Origin: Mycolicibacterium setense
GTDB taxonomy: Bacteria; Actinomycetota; Actinomycetes; Mycobacteriales; Mycobacteriaceae
NCBI RefSeq assembly: GCF_000805385.1
Contig: NZ_JTJW01000008.1
Coordinates: forward strand, 620,001 to 684,000
Direction: 5' to 3'
Length of the DNA: 64,000 nt
Position numbers and translations under genes: made by a program. Under the pieces are notes generated by a model. That model was given only the letters and a program-made list of their open reading frames with translations, was not told the DNA's origin and searched no databases. The first letter of the stretch is position 1, and each line of letters starts with the position of its first letter. This document shows, piece by piece, positions 34,860-43,786 of this stretch.

Positions 34860-36412
34860 CACATCCGGAATACGCCGTAGGAGACCGGCTCCAGCGGAGC
34901 CTGGCCGACAACCGAAAGGGCCAGTCCGAGAACGGTCCTGGTGTCCGCCGGGTCGATCACCCCGTCGTCCCAGAGCCGTGCCGTCGAATAGTAGGGGTTG
35001 CCCTGGTGCTCGTACTGGGCGCGGATCGGCGCCTTGAACTGTTCTTCCTCCTCGGCGCTCATGTCGCCGCGCACGGTGGCCAGAACAGACGCGGCTTGTT
35101 CGCCACCCATCACCGAGATCCGCGCATTGGGCCACATCCACAGGAACCGGGGCGAATAGGCGCGTCCGCACATGGAGTAGTTGCCCGCGCCGTACGAGCC
35201 GCCGATCACCACCGTCAGCTTCGGCACCCGGGCGCAGGCCACCGCGGTGACCATCTTGGCGCCGTGCTTGGCGATGCCCGATGCCTCGTAGTCGCGGCCG
35301 ACCATGAATCCGGCGATGTTCTGCAGGAACAGCAGCGGGGTTTTGCGCTTGTCGCACAGCTCGATGAAATGCGCTCCCTTGAGCGCTGATTCACCGAACA
35401 GCACACCGTTGTTGGCGACGATGCCGACCGGGTGGCCGTGGATGCGGGCGAAGCCGGTGACCAGGGTGGTGCCGTACTCGGCCTTGAATTCGCTGAACTC
35501 GCCGCCATCGACGATGCGGGTGATCACCTCGTGCACGTCGTACGGCACCCGGGCGTCCACCGGTACCACGTCGTAGAGCTCGATCTGGTCGGCGACGGCA
35601 TCCACGGTGGGCGCCACGGCCCACGGCGGGGCCTCGGGCGGCCCCAGGGTGGCGACGATGTTGCGCACGATCCGCAGTGCATCGCGGTCGTCGTGGGCCA
35701 GGTGGTCGGTGACGCCGGAGGTCTTGGAATGCAGGTCGCCTCCGCCGAGGTCTTCGGCGGTGACGACCTCACCGGTGGCGGCCTTCACCAGCGGCGGCCC
35801 GCCGAGGAAGATCGTGCCCTGGTTGCGCACGATGACGGCCTCGTCGCTCATCGCGGGCACATAGGCGCCGCCCGCGGTGCACGAGCCGAGCACCGCGGCG
35901 ATCTGCGCGATGCCCTGCGCACTCATGGTGGCCTGGTTGTAGAAGATGCGACCGAAGTGCTCGCGATCGGGGAACACCTCATCCTGACGCGGCAGGAAAG
36001 CACCGCCGGAGTCGACCAGGTAGATGCACGGCAGCTTGTTTTGCAGCGCGATTTCCTGTGCGCGCAGGTGCTTCTTGACCGTCACCGGGTAGTAGGTGCC
36101 GCCCTTGACGGTGGCGTCGTTGGCGACGATCAGGCACTCCCGGCCCGACACCCGACCGATGCCCGCGATCATTCCTGCCCCGGGACATTCGTCGTCGTAC
36201 ATCCCGTCGGCGGCCAGCGCGGCGATCTCGAGGAACGGGCTGCCCGGGTCCAGCAGGCCGTTGACGCGGTCGCGCGGCAGCAACTTGCCCCGGTCGACGT
36301 GACGTTGGCGGGCCCGTTCGGGGCCGCCGAGGGCGGCGGTGGCGAGCTTGGCGCGCAACTGCCCAACCAGCGCCAGATGTTCGTCGCGGTGCGATGACAA
36401 GGCGGCTCCCAT
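34859..36412 (-). CDS. accD1: acyl-CoA carboxylase beta chain (AccD1/Rv2502c)
   Basis: 517 residues of the carboxyltransferase family: RVNGLLDPGSPFLEIAALA, the acyl-binding loops YLVDSGGAFLPRQ and SCTAGGAYVPAMSDE, then FLQNIAGFMVGRDYEASGIAKHGAKMV and GGSYGAGNYSMCGRAYSPRFLWMWPNARISVMGGEQAA. It forms the 3-methylcrotonyl-CoA carboxylase with AccA1. ATG 36412 is chosen by alignment. No ribosome binding site is seen, because the BkaR-type operator begins three bases upstream, so the mRNA may be leaderless or nearly so. Confidence 0.94.
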   Translation of the reverse strand: MGAALSSHRDEHLALVGQLRAKLATAALGGPERARQRHVDRGKLLPRDRVNGLLDPGSPFLEIAALAADGMYDDECPGAGMIAGIGRVSGRECLIVANDATVKGGTYYPVTVKKHLRAQEIALQNKLPCIYLVDSGGAFLPRQDEVFPDREHFGRIFYNQATMSAQGIAQIAAVLGSCTAGGAYVPAMSDEAVIVRNQGTIFLGGPPLVKAATGEVVTAEDLGGGDLHSKTSGVTDHLAHDDRDALRIVRNIVATLGPPEAPPWAVAPTVDAVADQIELYDVVPVDARVPYDVHEVITRIVDGGEFSEFKAEYGTTLVTGFARIHGHPVGIVANNGVLFGESALKGAHFIELCDKRKTPLLFLQNIAGFMVGRDYEASGIAKHGAKMVTAVACARVPKLTVVIGGSYGAGNYSMCGRAYSPRFLWMWPNARISVMGGEQAASVLATVRGDMSAEEEEQFKAPIRAQYEHQGNPYYSTARLWDDGVIDPADTRTVLGLALSVVGQAPLEPVSYGVFRM

Positions 36413-36415
36413 TTG

Positions 36416-36458
36416 AGTTAATGACAACTAACTCGTGATAGGTTAGTTTTCATTAACT
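36416..36458. promoter_or_regulatory. BkaR-type operator, 17-bp inverted arms
   Basis: AGTTAATGACAACTAAC (36416-36432), a 9-nt centre and GTTAGTTTTCATTAACT (36442-36458). The second arm is the reverse complement of the first except at one base. Each arm also has GTTA/TAAC ends and may bind a dimer by itself. It fills the space between accD1 and the divergent tetR gene. It is most likely the binding site of the BkaR-like repressor, controlling the catabolic operon and its own gene. Confidence 0.85.
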
Positions 36459-36483
36459 GAGTTGTCTACCCTCCGGAGACGCA

Positions 36484-37077
36484 ATGTCCGACAGCGCCGT
36501 CACGCGCCGCAGTCAGGCCAAGTCCGATCGACGCGGCCAGCTGATCGCTGCCGCCGAACGGCTTGTGGCCGAGCGCGGTTACCTCGCGGTGCGGCTGGAG
36601 GACATCGGCTCGGCAGTCGGGATCAGTGGCCCTGCCATCTACCGGCACTTCCCCAACAAGGAAGCCCTTCTGGTCGAACTGCTCGTCGGCATCAGTACCC
36701 GCCTGCTCGCCGGGGCACAGGACGTCGTCTCCCGGACCGACGACGCCGCCGAATCTCTCAACGGTCTGGTGGACTTCCACCTCGACTTCGTCTTCGGCGA
36801 ATCCGATCTGATCCGCATCCAGGACCGGGACCTGGCCCACCTGCCAGACGCCGCCAGGCGGCAGGTACGCCGTGCCCAGCGTCAGTACGTGGAGATCTGG
36901 GTGACGGTCCTGACCCGGCTCAATCCGGACCTGGCCGAGGACGATGCCCGCGTGATGGCCCATGCCGCGTTCGGCCTGCTGAACTCCACCCCGCACATCG
37001 TGAGACCCGCAGTGCCCAAGGCACATTCACGGACCGTGTTGCGCAAGATGACGCTCGCGGCGCTCACTGCCGGCTAG
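36484..37077 (+). CDS. bkaR: TetR-family repressor BkaR (Rv2506)
   Basis: 197 residues, ATG with GGAG nine nt upstream. The N-terminal HTH is RRGQLIAAAERLVAERGYLAVRLEDIGSAVGISGPAIYRHFPNKEALLVELL; the C-terminal ligand-binding part follows. A regulator at this place in mycobacteria has been described as BkaR, a repressor of branched-chain keto-acid genes. In M. tuberculosis the operon also holds scoA, scoB and fadD35 before this gene; here accD1 is directly adjacent. The stop overlaps the S9 peptidase stop by 4 nt. Confidence 0.92.
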   Translation: MSDSAVTRRSQAKSDRRGQLIAAAERLVAERGYLAVRLEDIGSAVGISGPAIYRHFPNKEALLVELLVGISTRLLAGAQDVVSRTDDAAESLNGLVDFHLDFVFGESDLIRIQDRDLAHLPDAARRQVRRAQRQYVEIWVTVLTRLNPDLAEDDARVMAHAAFGLLNSTPHIVRPAVPKAHSRTVLRKMTLAALTAG

Positions 37078-38936
37078 ACGCCGAACGCCTTGGACAACCA
37101 CCGGGCCGCAGCATCGACCAATACCGCACGGTTCTCCCGCTTGGCGATCTCGTGCCCGTCGTCGTCGAAGATCAACAGCTCCACGGTGCGCCCCAGCGCC
37201 TCCAGCGCTTCGAACATCTGACGCGACTCATCGGGCGGCACATTGGTGTCGTTGCCGCCGTGCACCAGAAGCAGCGGGGCGATCACCGCCTCCGCCCGCG
37301 GCAACGGCGAAAGACGTTCCAGCAGGTCATGATCCGCGACCGGATGGCCGTACTCGGGATACGATGCCGCCGCGATCCACGGCTCCGTGGTGCGGTAGAA
37401 GGTGTTCAGGTCACTCATCCCGCAGATGCTGATGCCCGCCACGAACAGCTCCGGATGAAAGGCCAACGCCGCCTGGGTCAGGTAACCGCCGTACGACCAC
37501 CCGCTACACGCCAACCGGTCAGGAGCCGCGATACCGCGGTCCACCAGATACTGCGCGCAATCGGCGACGTCGTCGATGGCGGCGAACCGCAACTCCTTGT
37601 CATCGGCGTGCACGAAGGACCGGCCGAACCCGCCCGACCCGCGCACATTCGGCATCAACACCGCGAAACCCGCATCCACCAGAGCCGGGAAGATCTCGTT
37701 GTATTCGGGACGGGCCTGCCCCTCCGGACCACCGTGCAGGAACATCACCGCCCCCACCGTCTCGCGCTGCGGGCGGTACAACCAGGCGGTGAGCTCCAGG
37801 CCGTCACGCGCGGTGATCCGCTCCAGCGTCGGCGCGGCGGTGAGCGGCCCGCGGCTGGGTTCCCTGTCGACCCGCTCCCACTCCAGCGACCGCGGATCGA
37901 CGAGTTCGACGGTGCGCGGCAGCGACGGGCCCTGCACGGTCAACGCGACCATGGATCCGCCCGCACTGATACTCAGTTCACTGGCCATCGGACCGGGCAG
38001 CGGGATTGGCACCGACAACGTCTCGTCGACGTGCTGCAGAATCTGCAATTCGCTGCAGCCGTCGATGTTCCACAACAGCGCGACCGTCGACAGGTCGTCG
38101 CTGACCACGAACTCGTCGAGGTCATACCCCGGCCGCTCGGCGACCACGTGATAGGAGACGCCGTCGGCGGTGACGGTCACCTCCAGCAGGCGGGCGTACG
38201 CGGCGCCGTTGTCGCTGCGGATCAACGCCCGCACATAGCCTTCGGTGCTGCCGGGCCCGTAATTACTGGCCGGGTGATACAGCGTGGTCTCCCCGGACAG
38301 GCCGCTACGCAACCGGCGTGGGGCGTGATCGTCGAGGATCACCCCGGCATCGGTGACCGAACCGGGATCGGCTGGTAACAGAGCGATTTCGGTGCGCCCC
38401 CACAGCATGATGAGGTCCTGGTACCCGCGCGGGCCGACCCGCACCAGTGCGGCACCTGCCCATGCGTCGACCAGCCGACCGCCCGAGCGACGGTCGAGCA
38501 CCAGGGTGTCGCCGGTGGCGGGATCGATCAGACACGAGCTGCCGACACCGTCCTCTCCGGTGAGGATCGCCGCGACTTGAGTGCCGTCCCAACTGATCAG
38601 TTCCGCAGTGCCCTCAGCGGTGTCGGCCGGCCAACGGTCGATCCGGCGCGCATCACGGTCGTCGGGATCGGTGGTCACCACCCAGATCTGAGTGCGGGTA
38701 CCGCCTTCCGGCGCCACCTGGCAGGCCAGCCAGTGCCCGTCTGCGGAATGGATGACCTTCGTCACGGGGCCGGCCACGGGCAGCTCGACGTCACGCGAAG
38801 AGCTGGCCCGCCACCCGCGCAGGAACCGCTGCACCGCGCGGGGGTAGCCGCCGTCGTCGACCAAGTGGGCAAATGCCGTCGCATCCGGCGAGAGGGATGC
38901 GCCGTAGTTCACCCGCACATGCCGATCTACGGCCAC
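37074..38936 (-). CDS. S9 family serine peptidase (prolyl oligopeptidase type)
   Basis: 620 residues from GTG 38936 (GGAGGG six nt upstream); the frame upstream to 39299 overlaps the divergent neighbour. A beta-propeller-like N-terminal part of about 370 residues is followed by an alpha/beta-hydrolase domain with FLHGGPEGQ (oxyanion), GWSYGGYLTQAA (nucleophile Ser), HGGNDTNVP (Asp) and FDDDGHEI (His). It probably cleaves short peptides in the cytosol, as no signal peptide is seen. It is convergent with bkaR. Confidence 0.9.
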   Translation of the reverse strand: MAVDRHVRVNYGASLSPDATAFAHLVDDGGYPRAVQRFLRGWRASSSRDVELPVAGPVTKVIHSADGHWLACQVAPEGGTRTQIWVVTTDPDDRDARRIDRWPADTAEGTAELISWDGTQVAAILTGEDGVGSSCLIDPATGDTLVLDRRSGGRLVDAWAGAALVRVGPRGYQDLIMLWGRTEIALLPADPGSVTDAGVILDDHAPRRLRSGLSGETTLYHPASNYGPGSTEGYVRALIRSDNGAAYARLLEVTVTADGVSYHVVAERPGYDLDEFVVSDDLSTVALLWNIDGCSELQILQHVDETLSVPIPLPGPMASELSISAGGSMVALTVQGPSLPRTVELVDPRSLEWERVDREPSRGPLTAAPTLERITARDGLELTAWLYRPQRETVGAVMFLHGGPEGQARPEYNEIFPALVDAGFAVLMPNVRGSGGFGRSFVHADDKELRFAAIDDVADCAQYLVDRGIAAPDRLACSGWSYGGYLTQAALAFHPELFVAGISICGMSDLNTFYRTTEPWIAAASYPEYGHPVADHDLLERLSPLPRAEAVIAPLLLVHGGNDTNVPPDESRQMFEALEALGRTVELLIFDDDGHEIAKRENRAVLVDAAARWLSKAFGV

Positions 38937-39055
38937 GTCACGCCCTCCGTCACTTCCGTCGTCCTCTCCAGGATGGTCGCGCTGCCCGGTCGCCGCGACC
39001 TCGGTCGCAGCGGACTGAGCATCCGCACAGGTACCCTCGCAGCCATGAGGTGGGA

Positions 39056-39826
39056 ATGACCGATTCACCACGCCGCGACGGGTCCGAGCCGACCCAATCG
39101 TTCGGTAGCGGCTACCCCGTGGACTATCCGGATCCGGCGTACTCGAACCAGCCGCCGTATCAGGGTTCGTACCCGGCTGTCCCGGGTGCGGTGCCACAGG
39201 CGACCCCGAATCCCACCCAACAGCTGCCGCCCTACCCTCCCTACGCATACGACCCGAATGCAAGCGGGCCGCCGCCGGGCGCCGTACCCCCGGGTGCACC
39301 GACCCCGCCTGAGCCCGACAAAGGCGAACCGCGCCTGTGGCTGTGGGTGCTGGCCGCGGTCGCGATCCTGGTGGTCCTGGGCCTGGTCATCGCGCTGGTG
39401 ATCGCCAACGGTTCGAGCCAGGAGACCGTGGTCGCACCGCCCCCGGTCACCCCGCAGCCTGGCTTCACCACGTCGCCGACGGCGCCCACCACGACCTCGC
39501 GCGCACCGCGCCCCATCCCGCCGCCCAACGCCACCTCGCCGACGGAGATCACGCCTGGGCCCACCGAGACCGTCACCTACGAGGTCACCGGTGAGGGCAG
39601 GGCCATCAACATCACCTACCTGGACACCGGCAACATGCTGCAGACCGAGTTCAACGTCCCGCTGCCGTGGAGCAAGCAGGTCGAACTCGCCGCGCCCGCG
39701 ACCGAAACCGCCAGCGTGAGCGTCGTGAACTTCGGGCCCGACGTCGCCTGCACCGTGACGGTGAACGGTTTGCAGACCCAGCATCGCACCGGGTCGGGCA
39801 TCACGATCTGCGTCGGCACCCCCTAG
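39056..39826 (+). CDS. Pro-rich membrane protein with MmpS-like domain (Rv2507-like)
   Basis: 256 residues, ATG with GAGGTGGGA upstream. A Pro/Tyr/Gly-rich cytosolic N-terminus (about 90 residues, PYPPYAYDPNASGPPPGAVPP) is followed by one membrane segment (LWLWVLAAVAILVVLGLVIALVIA) and a Thr/Pro-rich linker. The extracytoplasmic domain (VTYEVTGEGRAINITYLDTGNMLQTEFNVPLPWSKQVELAAPA) has the beta-sandwich pattern of MmpS proteins. Position and layout match Rv2507. Function unknown. Confidence 0.85.
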   Translation: MTDSPRRDGSEPTQSFGSGYPVDYPDPAYSNQPPYQGSYPAVPGAVPQATPNPTQQLPPYPPYAYDPNASGPPPGAVPPGAPTPPEPDKGEPRLWLWVLAAVAILVVLGLVIALVIANGSSQETVVAPPPVTPQPGFTTSPTAPTTTSRAPRPIPPPNATSPTEITPGPTETVTYEVTGEGRAINITYLDTGNMLQTEFNVPLPWSKQVELAAPATETASVSVVNFGPDVACTVTVNGLQTQHRTGSGITICVGTP

Positions 39827-39841
39827 CCCGGCCCGGTCAGC

Positions 39842-41149
39842 TCACGGCGTCGTCACGGCCTTCCCGTGCTGCCGGGCGGGTACCCGCACTGCCACCATCC
39901 CGGCCAGCCCGAGGACGAGCACGAGCACCAGACCGCCCATTCCGGCCCGGTCGGTGCCGAACAGATCGATGAACATGAAGAACAGCCACGGCGCCAGGAA
40001 CGACGCCGCACGTCCGACGGTGGTGTAGAGGCCGAACGCGACACCCTCCTTGCCGTCCGCGGTGATCTGCAGCATCAAGTTGCGTGCCGCGGACAGGGTC
40101 GGCCCGATGAACAGGCACAGCAGCAGGCCGCACACCCAGAACGCCACCGGCCCTGACAGCACCAGCAGGGACAACCCCACCGCGATCAGGCAGATCAGCG
40201 ATCCGACGATCACGGGCTTGGAACCCACCCGGTCATCGAGCAGGCCACCGGACACGGCCCCGACCGCCGCCACCACACAGGCACTCATCCCGAACAACAA
40301 CACGTCGGCCTGCGAGATCCCGTACACATTCACACCCAGCACCGCGCCGAATGCGAAGACCCCCGCCAACCCGTCCCGGAACACCGCGCTGGCCACCAGG
40401 TAGTAGACGACGTTGTGGTCACGTTGCCATTCCCCGCGGATCTCGGCCCACAATTTGCGGTAGGCCCCCAGGATCCCGATGCGCTCGGCGGGGACGGCGT
40501 CGGTCACCCGCGGCACCACGATGAACATCGGTAGTGCGAACAGCACGAACCACACTGCGGTGAGCAGCATCACCGCGCGCACGTTCTGCCCGTCGTCGGC
40601 CGGGATGCCCAGCAGCCCACGGGTCTCCCCATCGCCGGCGATGAAGCCGACGTAGGCCAGCAGCAACAGCACAACGCTGCCCGCATAGCCCAGCGCCAGG
40701 CCGAGGCCGGAGGTACGGCCGGACGTCTCGGGAGTGGACAACTGTCGCAACATGGCGTTGTAGGGCACGGTGGCCAGCTCGTTGCACGCGGCGGTGCACG
40801 CCAGCAGCACGAGGCCGGGCATCAGGTAGCGGTGATCGTCACGAATCAGGCTCATCGCCGCCGTGAACAGCACGGCCGCACCGGTCATCACGCCCAGCAC
40901 CTTGCGGCGGCGCTGGGGCGCGTCGACCCAGATGCCGGTGACCGGCGCCAGCAGCGCCACCGCGAGACCGGCGACGGCCATGGCCCGGCCCAGCCAACTG
41001 GCCGGCGTGGTGTCGCCCGGGAGGTCCGCCCCGACGCTCCCGGTCAGGTAGACCGAGAACACGAAAGTGATGACGACTGCGTTCAAGCCTGTCGCGCCGC
41101 AGTCCCACAATGCCCACGCCAGCACCCTCGCTCGCCCGGGGTTAGTCAT
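39842..41149 (-). CDS. MFS transporter (Rv2508c-like)
   Basis: 435 residues from MTNPGRARVLAWALWDCGATGLNAVVITFVFSVYL, with about twelve membrane segments and DAPQRRRKVLGVMT in the first cytoplasmic loop. The WALWDCGATGLNAVVITFVF start and the NELATVPYNAMLRQLSTPETSGRTSGLGLALGYAGSVVLLLL segment are typical of the ATG22/UMF1 subfamily of the major facilitator superfamily. The substrate is unknown. It is divergent from the mycolate ketoreductase gene across 43 bp. The 68 residues upstream in frame are antisense to that gene and excluded. Confidence 0.88.
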   Translation of the reverse strand: MTNPGRARVLAWALWDCGATGLNAVVITFVFSVYLTGSVGADLPGDTTPASWLGRAMAVAGLAVALLAPVTGIWVDAPQRRRKVLGVMTGAAVLFTAAMSLIRDDHRYLMPGLVLLACTAACNELATVPYNAMLRQLSTPETSGRTSGLGLALGYAGSVVLLLLAYVGFIAGDGETRGLLGIPADDGQNVRAVMLLTAVWFVLFALPMFIVVPRVTDAVPAERIGILGAYRKLWAEIRGEWQRDHNVVYYLVASAVFRDGLAGVFAFGAVLGVNVYGISQADVLLFGMSACVVAAVGAVSGGLLDDRVGSKPVIVGSLICLIAVGLSLLVLSGPVAFWVCGLLLCLFIGPTLSAARNLMLQITADGKEGVAFGLYTTVGRAASFLAPWLFFMFIDLFGTDRAGMGGLVLVLVLGLAGMVAVRVPARQHGKAVTTP

Positions 41150-41192
41150 GACCGACACCTTATGGGTTCCGGCTCCTTCTAGGATTGGCGCC

Positions 41193-41999
41193 ATGCCAGT
41201 ACCCGCACCCAGTCCGGATGCCCGCGCCGTCGTCACCGGCGCCTCACAGAACATCGGTGAAGCGTTGGCCACCGAACTCGCTGCCCGCGGCCACAACCTC
41301 ATCATCACCGCGCGACGGGAGGACGTGCTGACCTCGCTGGCGCAGCGCCTCACCGAGCGCTACGGGGTGATCGTCGAGGTGCGGGCCGTCGACCTCACCG
41401 ACCCCACCGCCAGGGATACGCTGTGCGCCGAACTCGCCCAGCGCGAGATCTCGATCCTGTGCGCCAACGCGGGCACCGCCACCTTCGGCCCGGTCATCGA
41501 CCTCGACCCGGCCGGCGAGAAGGCGCAGGTGCAGCTGAACGTGCTCGGCGTGCACGATCTGGTGTTGGCGGTGCTGCCCGGAATGGTCAAACGCGGTTCC
41601 GGCGGAATCCTGACCTCCGGATCGGCGGCGGGCAACTCACCGATCCCCAACAACTCCACCTATGCGGCGTCCAAGGCCTTCGCCAACACGTTCAGCGAGT
41701 CACTGCGCGGTGAGCTCAAAGGCGCGGGCGTACACGTCACCGTGCTGGCGCCGGGCCCCGTGCGCACCGAGCTGCCCGACGCGACGGAGCAGTCACTGGT
41801 CGAACGGCTGATTCCCGACTTCCTCTGGATCTCAACCGAATACACCGCCAAGCTGTCACTGGACGGCCTGGAGAAGAACAAGATGCGCGTGGTTCCCGGG
41901 GTCACGTCGAAGGCCATGTCCATGGCCAGCGGCTACGCGCCGCGCTCCATCGTCACCCCGATCGTCGGGGCGGTCTACAAGAAGCTCGGCGGCGGTTAG
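41193..41999 (+). CDS. short-chain dehydrogenase, mycolate beta-ketoreductase (Rv2509)
   Basis: 268 residues. Rossmann motif VVTGASQNIGEALA, NAGTA, catalytic Ser (SGSAAG) and YAASK. Orthologues (Rv2509, CmrA in corynebacteria) reduce the 3-oxo group of the newly condensed mycolate precursor, the last step in mycolic acid synthesis. The tail GYAPRSIVTPIVGAVYKKLGGG agrees. The start has AGGA 14 nt upstream and a short spacer to the divergent MFS gene. Confidence 0.92.
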   Translation: MPVPAPSPDARAVVTGASQNIGEALATELAARGHNLIITARREDVLTSLAQRLTERYGVIVEVRAVDLTDPTARDTLCAELAQREISILCANAGTATFGPVIDLDPAGEKAQVQLNVLGVHDLVLAVLPGMVKRGSGGILTSGSAAGNSPIPNNSTYAASKAFANTFSESLRGELKGAGVHVTVLAPGPVRTELPDATEQSLVERLIPDFLWISTEYTAKLSLDGLEKNKMRVVPGVTSKAMSMASGYAPRSIVTPIVGAVYKKLGGG

Positions 42000-42015
42000 T
42001 TTTCTCGGCGCCGAG

Positions 42016-42064
42016 TGGCCACTTATCGCACGCCTCAGTGTGAAATCCGTGCAATAAGTGGCCA
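42016..42064. terminator. 16-bp hairpin between convergent Rv2509 and Rv2510c homologues
   Basis: TGGCCACTTATCGCAC (42016-42031) pairs with GTGCAATAAGTGGCCA (42049-42064) with one C-A mismatch; the loop is 17 nt. It fills the 80-bp gap between two convergent stops and probably serves as a bidirectional terminator. It has no T tract. Confidence 0.6.
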
Positions 42065-42079
42065 GTCGCGCCCAGATTC

Positions 42080-43669
42080 CTAGCGGCGGCGGCCCGTGCC
42101 GAAGATGCTGCGGGTGATCTCCCGGCCGATCACGGTGCCCGCCGAGCGCATGGCGCTCTTGAACGCTGAACTCTTGATCACCTGCTGCAGGAGGCCGGGC
42201 TCTTCGGGCTGCGCGGGCGCGGGCATCGGCTCGATGTCACCCGAGGCCTCGACGCCGCCGAAACCACCCGGATCATCGGGGGCCGCCGCAGGAGGCGGGG
42301 CCAGCTTGGCCGCCAACCGCTCATAGGCCGAATCACGGTCCACGGTCTGGCCATACGTGGCCTGCAGTGGGCTGGCCTTGGCAGCCGCGGTGATCGCGTC
42401 ATTACCGATCGTGTCCATCAACGACCGCGGCGCGCGCATCCGGGTCCAGGCCACCGGCGTCGGCGCGCCCTTCTCCGAGAGCACGGTGACAACCGCCTCG
42501 CCGATACCCAGCGACGTCAACGCCTTCTCCAGGTCGTAGACATCGGTCTTCGGGTAGGTGCGCACCGTCTTCGACAGCGCCTTCTGGTCGTCAGGAGTGA
42601 AGGCGCGCAACGCATGCTGCACGCGCGCACCCAGCTGCGACAGCACCTCGTTGGGCACATCGGTGGGCAACTGCGTGCAGAAGAACACGCCGACGCCCTT
42701 GGAGCGGATGAGCTTGACGGTCTGCTCGACCTGTTCCAGGAAGGCCTTGGACGCGTCGGTGAACAGCAGGTGCGCCTCGTCGAAGATGAAGACCAATTTG
42801 GGCTTGTCGATGTCGCCGACCTCGGGCAGCGTCGTGAACAGGTCGGCCAGCACCCACATCAGGAACGTGGAGAACATCACCGGCCGCGCGGCCTGTGCCC
42901 CCAGCTCCAGCAGGCTGATGATGCCCCGTCCCTCGGGATCGGTGCGGAGCAGATCCTTGGGTTCGAGCTCGGGTTCGCCGAAGAACAAGTCGGCGCCCTC
43001 GGCCTCCAGGTTGACCAGGGCCCGCAGGATGACGCCTGCCGTCGTGGTCGACACCGCGCCCAGCGCCTTGAGCTCGGGCTTGCCCTCGTCACTGGTGAGG
43101 AACTGGATCACCGAACGCAGGTCCTTGATGTCCAGCAGAGGCAGGCCCTTCTGATCGGCCCAATGGAAGATCAGACCCAGGGTGGATTCCTGGGTGTTGT
43201 TGAGCCCCAACACCTTCGACAACAGGATAGGCCCGAAGCTGGTGATCGTGGCGCGCACCGGCACCCCGATGCCGTCGGTGCCCAGCGAGAGGAACTCCAC
43301 CGGGAAGGCGGTCGGCGTCCAAGTGTCGCCGGTGTCCTTGGCCCGTTGATCGACCTTCTCGTTGGTCTCTCCGGGCTTGGACAACCCCGAAAGGTCCCCC
43401 TTCACGTCGGCCATCACGACCGGGACGCCCGCAGCCGACAGCTGCTCGGCGATCACCTGCAGCGTCTTGGTCTTGCCGGTGCCTGTGGCACCGGCGATCA
43501 ACCCGTGCCGGTTGACTGTGGCCAACGGAATGCGGACCCGTGCTGTCGGGTCGACGGTGCCGCCGGTGTCGCCGGGGACGAAAACCGACCCCAGTTCCAG
43601 TGCCTGGCCTTCGACTGCGTAACCGGCAGCGATCTGCTGCGCGGGGGTGGCTGTCGATTCGGTGGTCAT
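42080..43669 (-). CDS. HerA-like ATPase, DUF853 family (Rv2510c)
   Basis: 529 residues from MTTESTATPAQQIAAGYAVEG (GGGAGGA upstream). Walker A GATGTGKTKTLQ near residue 59, Walker B LVFIFDEAHLLF near 295, and GVGVFFCTQLPTDVPNEVLSQLGARVQHALRAFTP, the usual sensor region of DUF853 ATPases. The length is that of Rv2510c. A role in DNA handling is presumed from the HerA/FtsK-like fold but not proven. The reading frame continues upstream through the antisense of orn; that part is excluded. Confidence 0.9.
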   Translation of the reverse strand: MTTESTATPAQQIAAGYAVEGQALELGSVFVPGDTGGTVDPTARVRIPLATVNRHGLIAGATGTGKTKTLQVIAEQLSAAGVPVVMADVKGDLSGLSKPGETNEKVDQRAKDTGDTWTPTAFPVEFLSLGTDGIGVPVRATITSFGPILLSKVLGLNNTQESTLGLIFHWADQKGLPLLDIKDLRSVIQFLTSDEGKPELKALGAVSTTTAGVILRALVNLEAEGADLFFGEPELEPKDLLRTDPEGRGIISLLELGAQAARPVMFSTFLMWVLADLFTTLPEVGDIDKPKLVFIFDEAHLLFTDASKAFLEQVEQTVKLIRSKGVGVFFCTQLPTDVPNEVLSQLGARVQHALRAFTPDDQKALSKTVRTYPKTDVYDLEKALTSLGIGEAVVTVLSEKGAPTPVAWTRMRAPRSLMDTIGNDAITAAAKASPLQATYGQTVDRDSAYERLAAKLAPPPAAAPDDPGGFGGVEASGDIEPMPAPAQPEEPGLLQQVIKSSAFKSAMRSAGTVIGREITRSIFGTGRRR

Positions 43670-43786
43670 GCCGCGGTCCTCCCAGTTTTCGCGAACGAGC
43701 CAATCGGGGTCTGACACTACTTGCCGGACGGCGCGCACGGTGGGTGTGACAGCTCGTCGTCCGGCATGGGAATAATGTGGAGCTTC

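Noticed and set aside
34860..35357. N-terminal extension of AccA1
   Set aside because: It runs within accD1 in another frame, is Arg/Gly-rich, and the biotin carboxylase domain starts right after 34859.
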